From Plectrocnemia conspersa (Eukaryota; Arthropoda; Insecta; Trichoptera; Polycentropodidae): a stretch of 64,000 nucleotides of DNA. Below the pieces are notes generated by a model, which worked only from the letters and a program-made list of their open reading frames with translations, had not been told where the DNA came from and did not search any database. Both the position numbers and the translations under genes were made by a program. The first letter of the stretch is position 1. Every line of letters begins with the position of its first letter. Shown one piece after another: positions 27,731-40,600 of the stretch. Location: positions 420,408 through 484,407 of the forward strand of contig VTFK01000187.1 of assembly GCA_009617715.1 (NCBI GenBank). The letters run 5' to 3'.

Positions 27731-30700
27731 CTCGTTTTGAACATACAGTATATGATGTTTATTCGCACAATGAACCATAAATGAATTTGTAATGCAACCA
27801 AACATTGAAATTTAGCTTCATAATATAACCTAACATTAATTTAATATATAGTTTTTATTTATATTAGCTAATTATTCACTGAAATACACTTAATATACAT
27901 AACATTCACTCTCCCAAATAATATAATAACACAATATGTTTTAACTAGGTAGAAGTGTATTCTTACTGAGAAAAAGGTCAAAAATTTCTCTTGAAATTAG
28001 TTATTTTCCGTTGCTAGGAAAATATTGCTTTTGGATCAATAAATTCTGTTTTATTATTAGTTTAGTATTAATTGTTTGTAATAGAATTTTTTCAATGAGT
28101 CCATAATAGCTGGTAAAGCAGCAGAAACTACTCGAAAACTAAACAATGCTGTAGTGGTTTTGAAAAAATCGTCATAAGCGTTTTTTTCAGTTTGTTAAAG
28201 GATCTGAATAGAACCACATAAAAATCGAAAGCTTGAATAAAAGTTAGGTTTTAGTACATAAAAACAGCTATGCAAAACAAAAACGCCTGCCAAAAGTTGT
28301 TATGCGTTTCCTTTATGTAACAGAAACGATAAATTTCTCGATCATATACAAACATGCTATGCAAAGTGTAGCACAATGTCACAAAGCATTTCGTGAAAGC
28401 AAAATTATTTTTTTAAGTTATTTCAATGATACCAATATTTTTTAATTTATAAATTATTTCTACACAATGAAAATTATGATGTTAATATGAATGAGAAACG
28501 TAATATAACTAATTTTTAGACAACACAAAAAATACTTTTTAGATTATTATTAAATAAATAATTCCGTATTTTTCTATTTTAAATGTGATTTTGTATGCAA
28601 CAAGAATTCTTCTCATACAATGTACAATAGCAACGTGACATTTGCACATGTCATTCTAGCTGACATTTATAGACAAACTGTGCTATTTTAAACTTCAAAA
28701 TTTTTAGTTTAAAACTAAAAGTTAAGCTAAACACTGACATGTTGTTGACTAATTACGTGTTACGCTGCAATTCGTGCCAATTAAACCGTTAAAGAAACTG
28801 AACAGTGACGTGCTTACGATGGATTACGTGCTACTGCAAAACGTAAAGGCAAGAGACTAAAAAAAAATATGTATGCATTTGTAATAGCAGGATGAATAAA
28901 ATTAAATATAAATAACAAAGAATGAGACATGCTGCTTTATCTTATCAAAGAATTAAATTACTTCATCATAAAAACAGTAAGTTAAATTTAGAAGAAAATA
29001 GTTTAAGTAATGTAAGAAAATATGAAGTAAGAGTGAGTAAGACGTCCATTTTCAAGTGTATTACACCGCTTTAAAAATATATATATAAATATAATATATA
29101 TCCCACTGATGATTTGGTGCCAGAAAAATAAAAATTCAAGCTAATGGAGATTGAGGCTTATATGGCTAGATAGATATTTGCTTTTAAATTCTGGTATTAT
29201 AAATAAATTTTATAAATTTAACAATAATTGTATACAAAAGTATACTACAATGTTTTTTAAATGTTTTAAATATTTATAAATATAATTCGCGATTTATCTA
29301 AATGATAATAATTGATATTAAAAGCATGGAAAAATTACAATTAATTAGTTACTTAAGCAATCATTCTAAACATTTTTGACAACCTTTAATACTTGCTCAT
29401 AATTTAAATATGTATGTATAGAATATTTTTAGTCATGTCAATCATTTAATATATTACAAATTAAAATTAAAAATATTATATTATATACTTATAGTTTAAT
29501 ATATTGACGTAAATAGCTTACCGAAGCGCATAGAATTTTAGCAGGACTGTAATGAATTCCAGCTATTTTATTTAAATATGGGGATAAAATACCTTCGAAT
29601 AATTGATTATGTAAATACACAGCAATTAGGAGAATTTATTATAATGCTATATAAAATGTATTATTACACATAAATATATATGTATATAATTACAATTTGT
29701 AATTGATGAACAAAAATATTTAATCAAGTTAGATTTTATTGTGTGTTTTTTATCTCTAAAGGCTATAACATCAAATGCATGCAAAATATAACATTTTGCA
29801 AGCGTCCGGTTGAAATTAAATTATTTTTTTCACCTGTAACATAAAAAGGTTAGCTAACGATGGCGTTTAATGAAATTTTATGCGCCACTCTCTCTTCATT
29901 CCCAGAATATTATTTTTTATTGTATTATATTAGGGATTCGATCCGAAGGGGAGAATTAATTGCAATGTTCAAAACAGTCTTAGCAGTTTCATGGAATTAA
30001 GTTAGCGCCGTTTCCTCTGCATTCACAAATTTTGCTTTGTGCTGTTCACTACTTCAGTTATGAATATCGTATTAATTGACCAAACTTTTGCAGCTAGTTT
30101 TGCGCTTTCCTTTAAAAAGGTGTCGCTATAAGCATACGTTTCTAAAATATTTGATTTAATGCTTTCATAAAAAAATCGGAAGTGTATTATAAACATTAGC
30201 ATTTGACGCAATGTCCGGTTATATAAAATGTACTATGTTAAATTGTTCGTATTTACTCGCATGCCCGCACACATAGGAAAAACAGAGGAAGCAATACGGT
30301 TAACGGGAATGCGAATGGGACTTTGGGTCACGCATCGAGTGGTAGAAATAAAACGGGTAAATAAAGAGGTAATATCGTGATAAAAGGGCTAGATTAACTG
30401 TTCTGAATGAGAGTAGATTGAGTACTGTTAGAGAGACGTTTATTTTATTATAGCTATTAAGGTTTTTCTATATTGTTTGCTGCTTTAAAATATATAAATA
30501 TCTATATAATTAAAATAGTATATGATATAGCAGTACTTTAAACTCCAGTGACACAAATAATTAGGACCATTTATTAGAGTTATATTTGTACTCAATGATT
30601 TAAGTAGTAATTATAGCCTTAAATTCCATATAAGCCTCAAATCTGTTTTTAAATGAAAGATCATAATTGATTATAGATCACATAGAAAATTAGATTAAAT

Positions 30701-31069
30701 ACGAGAAAAAGCAATCCCGAAAAGTTTTCGATTTTTGATCGACCAGCTCCATATCCTAGACATTAAAATTATATGCCATTTTATAATGTTTATATTATAT
30801 ATTATTAAAAATCAATAAACAAATAAAAAAAATTATAACGACAATCAATCGAAATCACGAAACAACATAACGGTAACTTAAACAAGGCTGAACAATTAGA
30901 CCTGCAATCACTTTTGAAAACTCAAGTGAGCAATTAAAAACGGCAAATTCTTTTGTATAGTTCTCAAATTACATTTAAAACTAACTGCTAAAATATTTTG
31001 GTCAGACTTCATTTGTAAAAAGTTACACACTATTTTAAATGGTGTCCCATTATTAAGGCCAAGGCTGTA

Positions 31070-31073
31070 TATG

Positions 31074-31107
<34 letters not shown>

Positions 31108-31165
31108 TAAATATATATAGATATATATATATATTTATTTACATATATACATATATATAAACCTA
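31070..31165. repeat. AT microsatellite with AAAT units
   Basis: (TA)n runs alternate with an AAAT repeat. Simple low-complexity DNA. Confidence 0.9.
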
Positions 31166-32039
31166 GGATTGAAAAATCGATCCGTTGGAATGACATTTAT
31201 CACTTTTGTGATACAAAACAGTGGGGGCACGCATGAAATTCAATAAGAAGATATCAGGACCGACTCGAAAAACATTTTTCTCTTCTCAAAATATATAATA
31301 TTCCGCCAGGAAAAGCTTTGTACCTATCGAATGTTAGTGAATTATAGCAACAGTGAAAATCTTGGAAATCTCTTGTCCTTCTCAGTACGGTGAAGGAAAA
31401 CATACATTATATACTATATATAAATATTATTAGTAAAATTTGTAGACAATACCTCGTATGGCAAAAAAAAGTATTATTATTATATATTATTTTAAAATAC
31501 ATAATATAAATCAGTTCATAAGAGCCAACTGCAAGTGTCAACATAAAGAATACACATTTCACCAATATTAACTCAAGAGATGATTTCAGTTGCATGACGT
31601 CCATTTAACTAGATTAGCAAAATAATAGACAAGAAGAATCTATCTTTTATCCAGTTGAATTATTAAATACACTGAGTTATAGTAGATCATCAGAGCATAA
31701 ACTCTCAAAGTTAGTAACTATTTTGCTGCTAAGGTATTTCGATCCAATGAAATTGTAATGAGGCGCAGTTGGTTGTAAATGCATGGATCCTGAAACCAAT
31801 GTGTTCATTTTCAGAATTACATTGATTTCTAGTAAGTCTCTTTATCTTTATGCGGCTTTTAATACTCTTTGCTATTAGTGAAAATTACAGTCGCTCCATG
31901 TGATATACTTCTTTTACTGTCAAATACAAATAATTGAAACATCTGTGAATATACAAAGTACAAAATATAAGAGATAATCTAGACTCTGATAGCTGAACGT
32001 TTAGTTGCCTATTTTATGACGTTCCATAAATTCATTCAA

Positions 32040-32345
32040 AATATACTTTACGTTCATACAAACGCCCGAATGCCTTTTAATCACGTAAAAGGCGACTGTT
32101 TATGAGATTTATGAGGCATTTTCCGGCGGCGACATTATTGCACTATTGCTTTTGGGCAACCCCCATTCATATTAGAATGGAAAACGCGGGATTTTCCTCC
32201 GGGGCAGGCAGTGGCTGAAACGTCTTTTGTGATGCCGGTGAAAGGGTACTTGCTGACATAAGCTCGAAAAGGGTTTCTATTATTGAAGCGCGCACAGATA
32301 CATGTTTACCTTGGCCGTGTCGTGATGGACGGCTTTCAAGATTTT
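32040..32345. promoter_or_regulatory. GC-richer block with TTTATGA motifs
   Basis: Two TTTATGAG copies close together (posterior Hox-type sites) sit in CpG-containing complex sequence. Possible enhancer. Confidence 0.25.
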
Positions 32346-32745
32346 ACACTGTTGCCAATAAGCTAACACTCGATACTTTTTTCAAGTATAAATATCGCTT
32401 TTATGTGTGGGTGTTATTTTTTTAACGACAATAATTTATAAAAAACGAAATAATAATGCAAATTAAATAAAATGTGAATGCATTTGAATGAAAGATTTAA
32501 TAGCAATTGATTGATAATAATCTAAACTTGTAAATGAGACAATACTTAGGTAAACAGAAAAATTAAAAATATTTTTATGACTTTTTTAAAATAGTTTTTT
32601 CAGCCTACGAGCTAATTGAATCAAGATAACCAGAAAAAAATCATAAATATATATTTTTGTAAGTAATAAAAATCATAAAATATATATTTTTTGTCAAAAA
32701 CTTTTTATACAATACACTTATTTTTTAACCAATTATATTTTTAAG

Positions 32746-33041
32746 CATTTATTTCAGAGTAAAATATAAGTTTGGCAAATATAATATAAAAGTTTATTAT
32801 TATATAAAGTACAAAGTCATATCAACGGTAATAATAATTATACTGATTTCAAGAAAAATATTTGTTTTTAGACAGTTTTACTTTGACAAAGTCCTCAAAA
32901 AGCATTTTACATTTAATTTTTATATTTTAATATGTAGACTACAGAATACATATATATTTTACATTTATTTCAGAGTAAAATATAAGTTTGGCAAATATGA
33001 TTTAACTGTTTATTGATATATAAAATACAAAGTCATATCAA
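32746..33041. repeat. Two diverged direct copies of an ~80-bp block
   Basis: 32746-32825 and 32962-33041 share CATTTATTTCAGAGTAAAAT, ATAAGTTTGGCAAATAT and TACAAAGTCATATCAA, 216 bp apart. The right part of each copy has diverged. Confidence 0.75.
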
Positions 33042-33396
33042 ATATATATATTATTTTAAAAATATGTTATACTATATTGCTCTAAATAATAATACGTAAA
33101 AATTATTAAAATACGTAAAATTATTAGCTTATTAAACAATAATCATGGGGAATTGTTTTGTGTAAATATTTATATAAAAAATTATATTGTACTACATTCT
33201 TTTAAAAGCAAATATTACCGAATCTTATATTTTTATATAAATCAGATATAACAAAATATCATAGCATATCTTATGTGAAACCATAATTGCTTTAAATTTT
33301 CTATCCCTTCTGGGAGATTAGAAATTATGATTATATTAAATAATTAATTCAATCAATCACCTCATGTCGAATTTTCCTAATATTTTCCAATCTCAC

Positions 33397-33437
33397 ATTA
33401 ACCACATTGATAATAATTTATTATTAATGTGGTTAAT
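33397..33437. repeat. Short hairpin
   Basis: ATTAACCACATT on the left pairs with AATGTGGTTAAT on the right around an AT-rich loop. It is small and could be chance in AT-rich DNA. Confidence 0.45.
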
Positions 33438-33870
33438 TAAAATAGATTAAGCTATTACAAATTTGCTAGATTTCAAACAAATAAATAGTATCATTACCCT
33501 TAATGCATAATAAATTTAAAAAATATGTCATATCAAAGTAATAGCAATAATTAGTTCTTTTCGTAACGAAAAAAGTATTGTATTGCTAAAAATATAATAA
33601 ATAAATAACAAATTTGACATAGGCTATCCCGAAATTAATGTCGCTAAATTTAGGTTTACACAGTCATTACGTATTTTGTTAAATCTATATTGGTGAGCAT
33701 CTGGACTCCACATTTCGATATTTATAACAAAAATTGGGCTTTAAAATCACGATAGCAGAATTATTATCAAGTCAATAAATAATAAGAAATTTCAAACATG
33801 CAATTTCATATAAATTGTTTAAATTCATATGAATTTCTGTATAAAAATCATTAGCTACGTACACTAAAAA

Positions 33871-34832
33871 TATTAGGTAAAGTGGTGAGTCATTCATTAG
33901 ATATTCGTAAATGTCTAAAAAATATTTTTTAAAAATTCGAACGGGAAATTACGATATCAAGAATAGTCCTGGATGTGGGAGAGCTGTAAAGATAGATAAT
34001 GTTGTCCTAACTGCAAAAATGGCAGCAAATAAAACTTAAACTATCCAGAAGCTAAGCCAACTCGATTCAATAGTGCATAGACACGTTAAGAAGATTGGGA
34101 AGGCTTGAAGGCTATGTGTATGGGCTACACAAAAATTGAGCAAAGAAAATAAGTCGGTGCGTATCCACATATCACAAGAGTTTCTGTATCTTGCAGCTGA
34201 GTCGTATTTTCTCCATCATTTAATAACTGGAGATAAGAAATGAATATTCTAAAACATTAATCGTCGGAGAAGACAGGATTATTCGAAGGTTAAGTAGCGA
34301 AAATTTACATCGAAGCTCGGACTCCGAGTTTTTTTGGGTGTAAAAACTGGTTAAACAATAACAACAATCTTATATTGGGATCAGCTGGATCTTTTGAACG
34401 AGGAAGTAAAAAATGGCCAATGTCAACATAAGTCAAATCTTTTTACAACACGACAATGCGCGTCTATTCGTGGCAAAATTAACTCTTGATAAAATCAAGG
34501 AAAATTCCTGGAAAGTTTTATCTCATCCATCTCATTTTCCAAACCTTTCTTCTACCGAATACCATTTATTTTAATCGATGCAACACTTTTTATATGAACA
34601 AAAAAATCAAAATGTAGACGATTTGAGAAAGTATGTATCTATGTATCAGAATATGTTGAATCAAAGCTCCGAAATTTTATTTTAATCAAATTAAAAGATG
34701 ATTGAAATGGGAAATAATGTTGTATATTTAAAAGGAAAATATATTTTGAACCATTAAAATATAAATTAACTTCTAAAATTGTGTTTTTTCTGTTTCGTTT
34801 AAAAACGACATTTATTTCATGGTCACCTATAT
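33871..34832 (+). mobile_element. Second inactivated mariner copy, related to the 4.6-kb one
   Basis: The left end TATTAGGTAAAGTGG matches the mariner terminus; the right end near GGTCACCTATATATTA (34821-34836) is only approximate. The interior on the plus strand holds NSPGCGRAVKIDNVVLTAKM near 33965, a LITGDKK block near 34223 (usual VTGDEKW), HDNARLFVAKLTLDKIKENS near 34449, and STEYHLF near 34553. The third catalytic residue is Glu instead of Asp, and stops interrupt the frame, so the copy is dead. The N-terminal segment matches that of 4628-5742, showing one family. Confidence 0.8.
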
Positions 34833-35029
34833 ATTAAGTACTGTTGTTTTTTATTATAACATTCGTGCCTTACCCTGTACATAAAACCGAGACAATTCGG
34901 GTTAATTTGGGACAAATGACTGGCCTATAAAATAAAATGGGACAAATATTAACTCTATATAGCAACTCAACAACAATCATTAAAAACACGCGTTCCCAAA
35001 ACAACTAAAGAACATCTTGTTTATACTCA

Positions 35030-35570
35030 AAAGAACATAATAAACCAGCATTCCTCCCTTAGTACGAACGCGTTAAAAACACAACGCAACGCGGCGGCGG
35101 TGATTTATGAAATTTTCCACATTTGTTATACCCCGGTTTCAATTACACGTTTCACTATGAATTATTCAAGCGGAACCCTCGAAAGCAGAAACGACTCGAA
35201 ACGAGCAGTTTCATATTCTTGAGACGCGCGCTACTCTATGTTCTTTTTTTTTTTTTCCTCTTTAAAGAACACGTATCGCCGTACATCGCGTCGCACGTGT
35301 TTATAGGGGTGGTTGAACCTACCAACCATCGAAATCAAACCCGACCATGACATATTTTCACGGGAGGGTCCGCGTCCTAGTGGTACTCGTTACCGGTGTG
35401 CCCTCGGGAGGGAACTCCTCACTTTTGGGTCGTTAATCAAGCGAAATTTCTGGCTCCTCTGTCACGGGGTGGAAGAGCTTTAAAGCATCCACCCTCCAAG
35501 CGACGAAAATGAGTGTTTAATTAATTCGCACACGCGCCTAGGTGAGTTTCGCGTGCCACTTTTTAATATT
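35030..35570. promoter_or_regulatory. GC-richer island with plus-strand splice donor
   Basis: Complex, CpG-containing sequence ending in CGCCTAG|GTGAGTTT (donor at 35542, plus). A 75-codon open frame inside shows no recognisable protein. Candidate non-coding exon or conserved regulatory block. Confidence 0.3.
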
Positions 35571-36944
35571 ATATTATGATAAACCAACGTTTCTCAAAAA
35601 TTATGTGGTCCACTCTAATATATGTATATAAAAGCAAAAATGTCCTGCTAATTTATTTATATACATACACGTGCATAGCATAACAGCTTTTCATCAATGC
35701 ATAGTGCACAGAAAAAAATAATAACCATGTCTAGACCACAATGCGTCCATCAACTGCGAGTATATGGATGAAAGCAAATCGATACAATTTTTCAGATGGT
35801 CAAAAAGTCGGACAACTGTGCTTATTATAGGAGTTGTCTAATACAGCTGTTGCATGAAGTACTTCAAACAATACTTGGAACTCAAGTGCTGGTAATTAGC
35901 TAACACACAAAAACAAAGTTGTTATAAAATTTCCAGATTGTGTAAAACAACCAGCTCAACCAGCAGCTTAAAGAAGTGTACCTTGATTCGCGTCAAAGTA
36001 CACTTATCGACACGACTCAATGAAACAATACCCTAGTATACTTCGTAGAAGTTTTGTGATAAATAAAAATGAAAAATGAAACTAAGAAACATTTTCTAAC
36101 ATTTTCAATTATAAGTGAGTGGATTGCATTATTTAGCGACTAGATCCAAGATATTGCGTACTAGATAAGTATACAAAGCATAAAGTGCTCTCGAGTACCT
36201 CATATGATGCGCGTATCACAAGGCAAATTCCAACAGATTAGAGGCTTTATTGCATATATTTCCTAATTGCTGATATAACCTGTAGTAACTTAAAATAGTA
36301 CACTCAAATCACATTTGTGCAATGAAAAAAAACGTTAATCATTATATGAGCAAAATTAAGTGATGTTTTTGTTTTATAGATAATTATAAAATAATATTGC
36401 TTAATGTTAAATAGTAGTTTATTAGCGTATGACCACGCACATAATTTTTAACCATAAAATTGCAGTTATTTACATTTTTCAATATATCATAATTTTTTAA
36501 GCAAAAAACAATAGTATATTTGCAAAATATTTTGAATTTTCGCGTCTTTTTTTTAGAAAAAATGTTCAAAATAAACTATGCGTAATAAAAATTTACTGCT
36601 CATATTTTTTTAGTATTATTCATATACAATAAATAGTGCCAAAAGGATATGTAGATCCAGCACTTTAAATACGTATGTATAAAATTAGTTATGGTCTATA
36701 AAAAGCGAAATAAGTGAATTTATAAATGATACACATTAAGAAATGAGTATTAACAAAACAAATGGTATGTTTTACCCTGACTGCGTAATCTCAGGTCTTT
36801 CAGATGATAATGAAAAGCAATATAGAAGGCCGAATACAATAGTTTGAAAAACACTATGTAACTTACAGGGTGTGCCTAGAAACACGTCAGGCAATAAAAC
36901 GATTTGCGTGTATTATATATTCAGTCCACTCATAAACTTCCTTT

Positions 36945-37088
36945 ACATAGAAAGTATCGCGTTATGATTTTGGTTTTAAATCATGGGTAAGATTTGCAGA
37001 AATTAAAAATATACATACATAGAAAGTATTGCGTTATCATTTTGGTTTTAAATCATGGGTAAGATTTGCAGAAATTAAAAATATACAT
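36945..37088. repeat. Tandem duplication of a 72-bp unit
   Basis: 36945-37016 and 37017-37088 are nearly identical; I see only two substitutions (TATCGCG/TATTGCG and TATGATT/TATCATT). It lies inside a stretch (36868-37220) that begins ACAGGGTGTGCC, a Tc1-group-like terminus. Confidence 0.85.
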
Positions 37089-38629
37089 ACGACTGTATTA
37101 CGAATTGTGTTTAATGTTGCAAAAGCGACATCAAACGAATAAGGTCACGCCTAGACCTACCCGAAGTCGATAGCGCCAGATGCGAGTCTCCATTTGACAT
37201 CGCTTTGGAAACAATCCAAACTGAAAATGAGCATACATATGCAAGAAAATGATTGTTGAAACTACACAACGGTTAGTAATGATTTATTGATCAAAAAGCA
37301 TTTTTTGTTCCAGATAGAATTTTATCTGGGAACAAAATTTTAATTTTGTTACAAATATCCGCATAATTCGCATTTTTTTAGTTTTAATAATTTGCTGATA
37401 AACAGATTTTTTACAAACACTTACGATAATAATAAAACCGTCTTAACAAGATAAATTATTACAATATTTTTCACTCGTGTAAAAAATATTTGATTTCTGT
37501 TTTATTCATTATACAAAATAATAATAATATTTTAAATTAAAATGTATATGCTAGTCTTAAAAATCAAACTTTAGCTATGTTTTTTCATATAGTTTTTATA
37601 ATATAGAAATTAGTCACATAAATTAAATCTAGTGTGTCAGCATTGTAAATGTATTATTTTAATACAGTTACGTTAGTTAAAGTTATGCTTAATTAATATA
37701 TTGATAAACAGTTTCGATTATATTAGTTTGTATAATAATATTTAAATGTATTGAAATACCATAAATTTACCTTGTTTATTTATGCTTTAATTAATATTTG
37801 ATTATATTATATAAACTATTAATCAAAACATGTTTGTTTTAATAAATAACTAATTGTGTTAAATAAGTTTAATTTTATATAGTTAAAATAAAATAAATAT
37901 GTTGTTAGCATTAAGTATTATATGATAAAAAATACATACACTATAATGATACATATTTAGATCTTACATACCCAAAATAAAAAAATTTAGAGATCGATTA
38001 TCACTGAAAGTTACACTGCAAAACGTCTTATGATAACTGACCTATCATTTCAGAACGTTTACATTTATGAACTGATAAATCTTGATTTTATTACACTAAA
38101 AAATATGTCAGTTTTATAAGTATGAAATCAAACAATTTACATTTACGCAATTAAAATATTATTCATATTAAAAATAATAACATGAATTTTATTGAACAAG
38201 GTGTTTGACATCAGTCATAAGTTAGATTACCTTATAAAAGCCAAAACACAAATATTTACCCTGACATAAACGATAAATATAAAGTCAAAGTTGAAAGATA
38301 CAATAATGTTTATTTACACATCACTATGAATGAACGCACCCTAACCTCAAACGTCTAACAACGTATACCCCACTCCTTATCAATCAAATTAAGCAAAATT
38401 TCAGATTCACCACAACCGCAAATCGACCCAACAAATTACACCAACGCCAACAAAGCAACTAGTAGTGACTTACCCTAATATGAAATCCTCCATGTTTCGA
38501 CCTAGTCACCCCCATAAATGCAGATCAGCACCAACTTATGCATAGTTGAGTTTATTATTGTCAAGCACTATATGTTATAATTATTTATACGTAAAAACAG
38601 CACTATGTTTAGGAACAGTTTCAGTACAG

Positions 38630-39220
38630 GCCTTTGTTCAACCCTTAACGATTACGGTGCGAAGGTCACTCTGTGAGGTCGCGGGCGGTTATTGTTATCG
38701 CTGTTGTCACTACTGCTCCTGGCGGTGTCAACACAACAACCGGAAGCGGAAGCAGCGGACATGGCGGGAGAGGAAAAACCGGTGCGGCCGGCTCAGCGCG
38801 CCGCAGCGGTGTGCGCGGACAAGCAGGTGGTTTCGGCGATGGAGGAGGCGATCCGGGCGTAGGTGAGGCCGAATATGCCGCGGGGCCGACATAACCTACA
38901 ACGCCAGCTACGGCGGAGCCCTCTGCCGGCCCCGGAACGTGTGAATGTGTGCGTGCCAGGGTGGGGGCGCAGCGGCGCGCGGGTAGCGGGGAGGAGAGGG
39001 CAGAGCCTCCCGCTAGCGGTTAACGTGACATTGAACGGTCGTTACGCGGGAGCGTTTCAATGAAACAATCGCCGCCTGAAATCGCGACGCGCGTTCAACG
39101 TTCAACCGACGTCGTGGCGGATGGATGCAAGGGTGGGTGATCGAAATCGATCCTCCTATGCGACCGAATGCATCAAAAGTCGCGACGGGCTACCTTTACT
39201 GGCGCCACAATCTCTAAAGT
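38630..39220. promoter_or_regulatory. GC-rich island with plus-strand splice donor
   Basis: This is the most GC-rich stretch of the window. Open frames on the plus strand are Gly/Ala/Arg-rich and unlike any family. A good 5' splice site TAG|GTGAGG stands at 38863. It may be a first exon plus promoter, or just a regulatory island. Confidence 0.3.
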
Positions 39221-39329
39221 TAAACTGCGAAAATAAATTACTAAAAACAAATGTGGTCTATTGTAAAACAGATTTTGGGATGGACTCTACAAATGCTTAT
39301 TCGTTCGTTGAATAGATTGATTATGAGTG

Positions 39330-40600
39330 GAGATTTCAATAATACTGAAATTTTCAATACCGGTATTACGGGTATTAACAATATTATTATTATTATTATA
39401 TTTGATTGACAGAAAAAATGAACCGAGTACCACTCTAATGTTTCACTATGTTTATTGCTTAGAAAAACCAAAGCATTTGAATACCTTAGCAATTATTGTT
39501 TTAATATATTAAATAGTTAAATTGCAATTTCATTAATTGTAAAAAAATAAAACTAGCACAACATCGTCTTTGACAAAATATCGTCATTGATCGACAACTT
39601 CTGGATGCCTCCTAAATTTTCCTCCAGTGGCCAGAACATCACTCACCAATTTATTCCAATAAAATATAATACTTATTATTTTTTGCCAGTTATGATATGA
39701 TTATCCGAAGTGCGTAGAAAATTGTAAATATGTTTGATCTAACTGCGACATATTTTTTTAAAAAACAGATTTTTATGAGTATGATAATTGTGATATTTTA
39801 TTATGTAATTGTTTTATTCCAATTATTGTACATTTAATATATATTTTAAGATATCTCGATTATATTTATTTTCGAAAGAATAATCTCTCTTTCCTATTTA
39901 TTTAAGTTCATGTTAAAAGTAACATTTTTCCAATTTGGGTTAAAAATGTTTATAAATACGTAAATAATGCATAACCCTTTTAGTCTCAGACAATTTGCCC
40001 CATTTTTCAAATCATTGATTCGAATTTTTAAAATAAATTATGTTATACGTGCGTTTTAAAAACTTGAAACTTTTTTTGAATACTCCCAATGATGTAAGGT
40101 AATAAAAAGCAATAATATTTAGTTATTAAAACGATAAAAAATAAGATTATATTTTTCATATTTATTTACTTAAAAAAATGAAAGTTTGCTGTAAAAAACA
40201 CCCGTCAACCCATTAACTTATAACTTATTTTAATATAACCTATGTTTAGTGAAGTAAATTTGTATATTATTTGAGTAAAAATATATCTGGATGGAGATAA
40301 AAATGTACAATAATAGAAAAAAATTAATGAATGCAATACCTGCTTTAGTTTTTCCTAGCATAAAAAAATAAGTTGGCATGATTACTAGGAACTGCAAGGT
40401 ACCGTAAGACTTGCCTGAGATAAAGCAAATGTATTCCTTTTATGTTGACACGTCGCGCATATCGTACAAAAATATCGATTCAAATACAAATATTTTCGGT
40501 ACAACCGGTATTTCATTTTGTATTACCGGTAGTAGCGAAGGGAAGTTTTTGCCCTAAAACCGGTATTAGCGGTATCTGTACTACCCATATTGCAATCCCT
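39330..40600. mobile_element. Possible non-autonomous hAT element
   Basis: The left end GGAGATTTCAATAATACTG and the right end, read on the minus strand, AGGGATTGCAATATGGGTAG are loosely similar and in opposite orientation. Both are followed by clusters of TACCGGTA-like motifs (39355-39380; 40500-40575). Such termini and subterminal repeats are usual in hAT elements. No transposase was seen between them and no 8-bp target duplication could be confirmed. Confidence 0.4.

Larger units (their letters stand above)
21031..33870. other. AT-rich non-coding DNA with scattered islands
   Basis: Holds the hairpins, islands and local repeats listed separately. At 23375 a CAGGGGTGGCA stretch resembles a hAT terminus but has no partner. 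No exon of sif or another gene could be supported. Confidence 0.5.

Noticed and set aside
38546..39063. Overlapping open frames of up to 106 codons on the plus strand
   Set aside because: They fall in a GC-rich island where stops are rare. The proteins are Gly/Ala/Arg/Trp-rich in alternate frames with no motif, so composition explains them.
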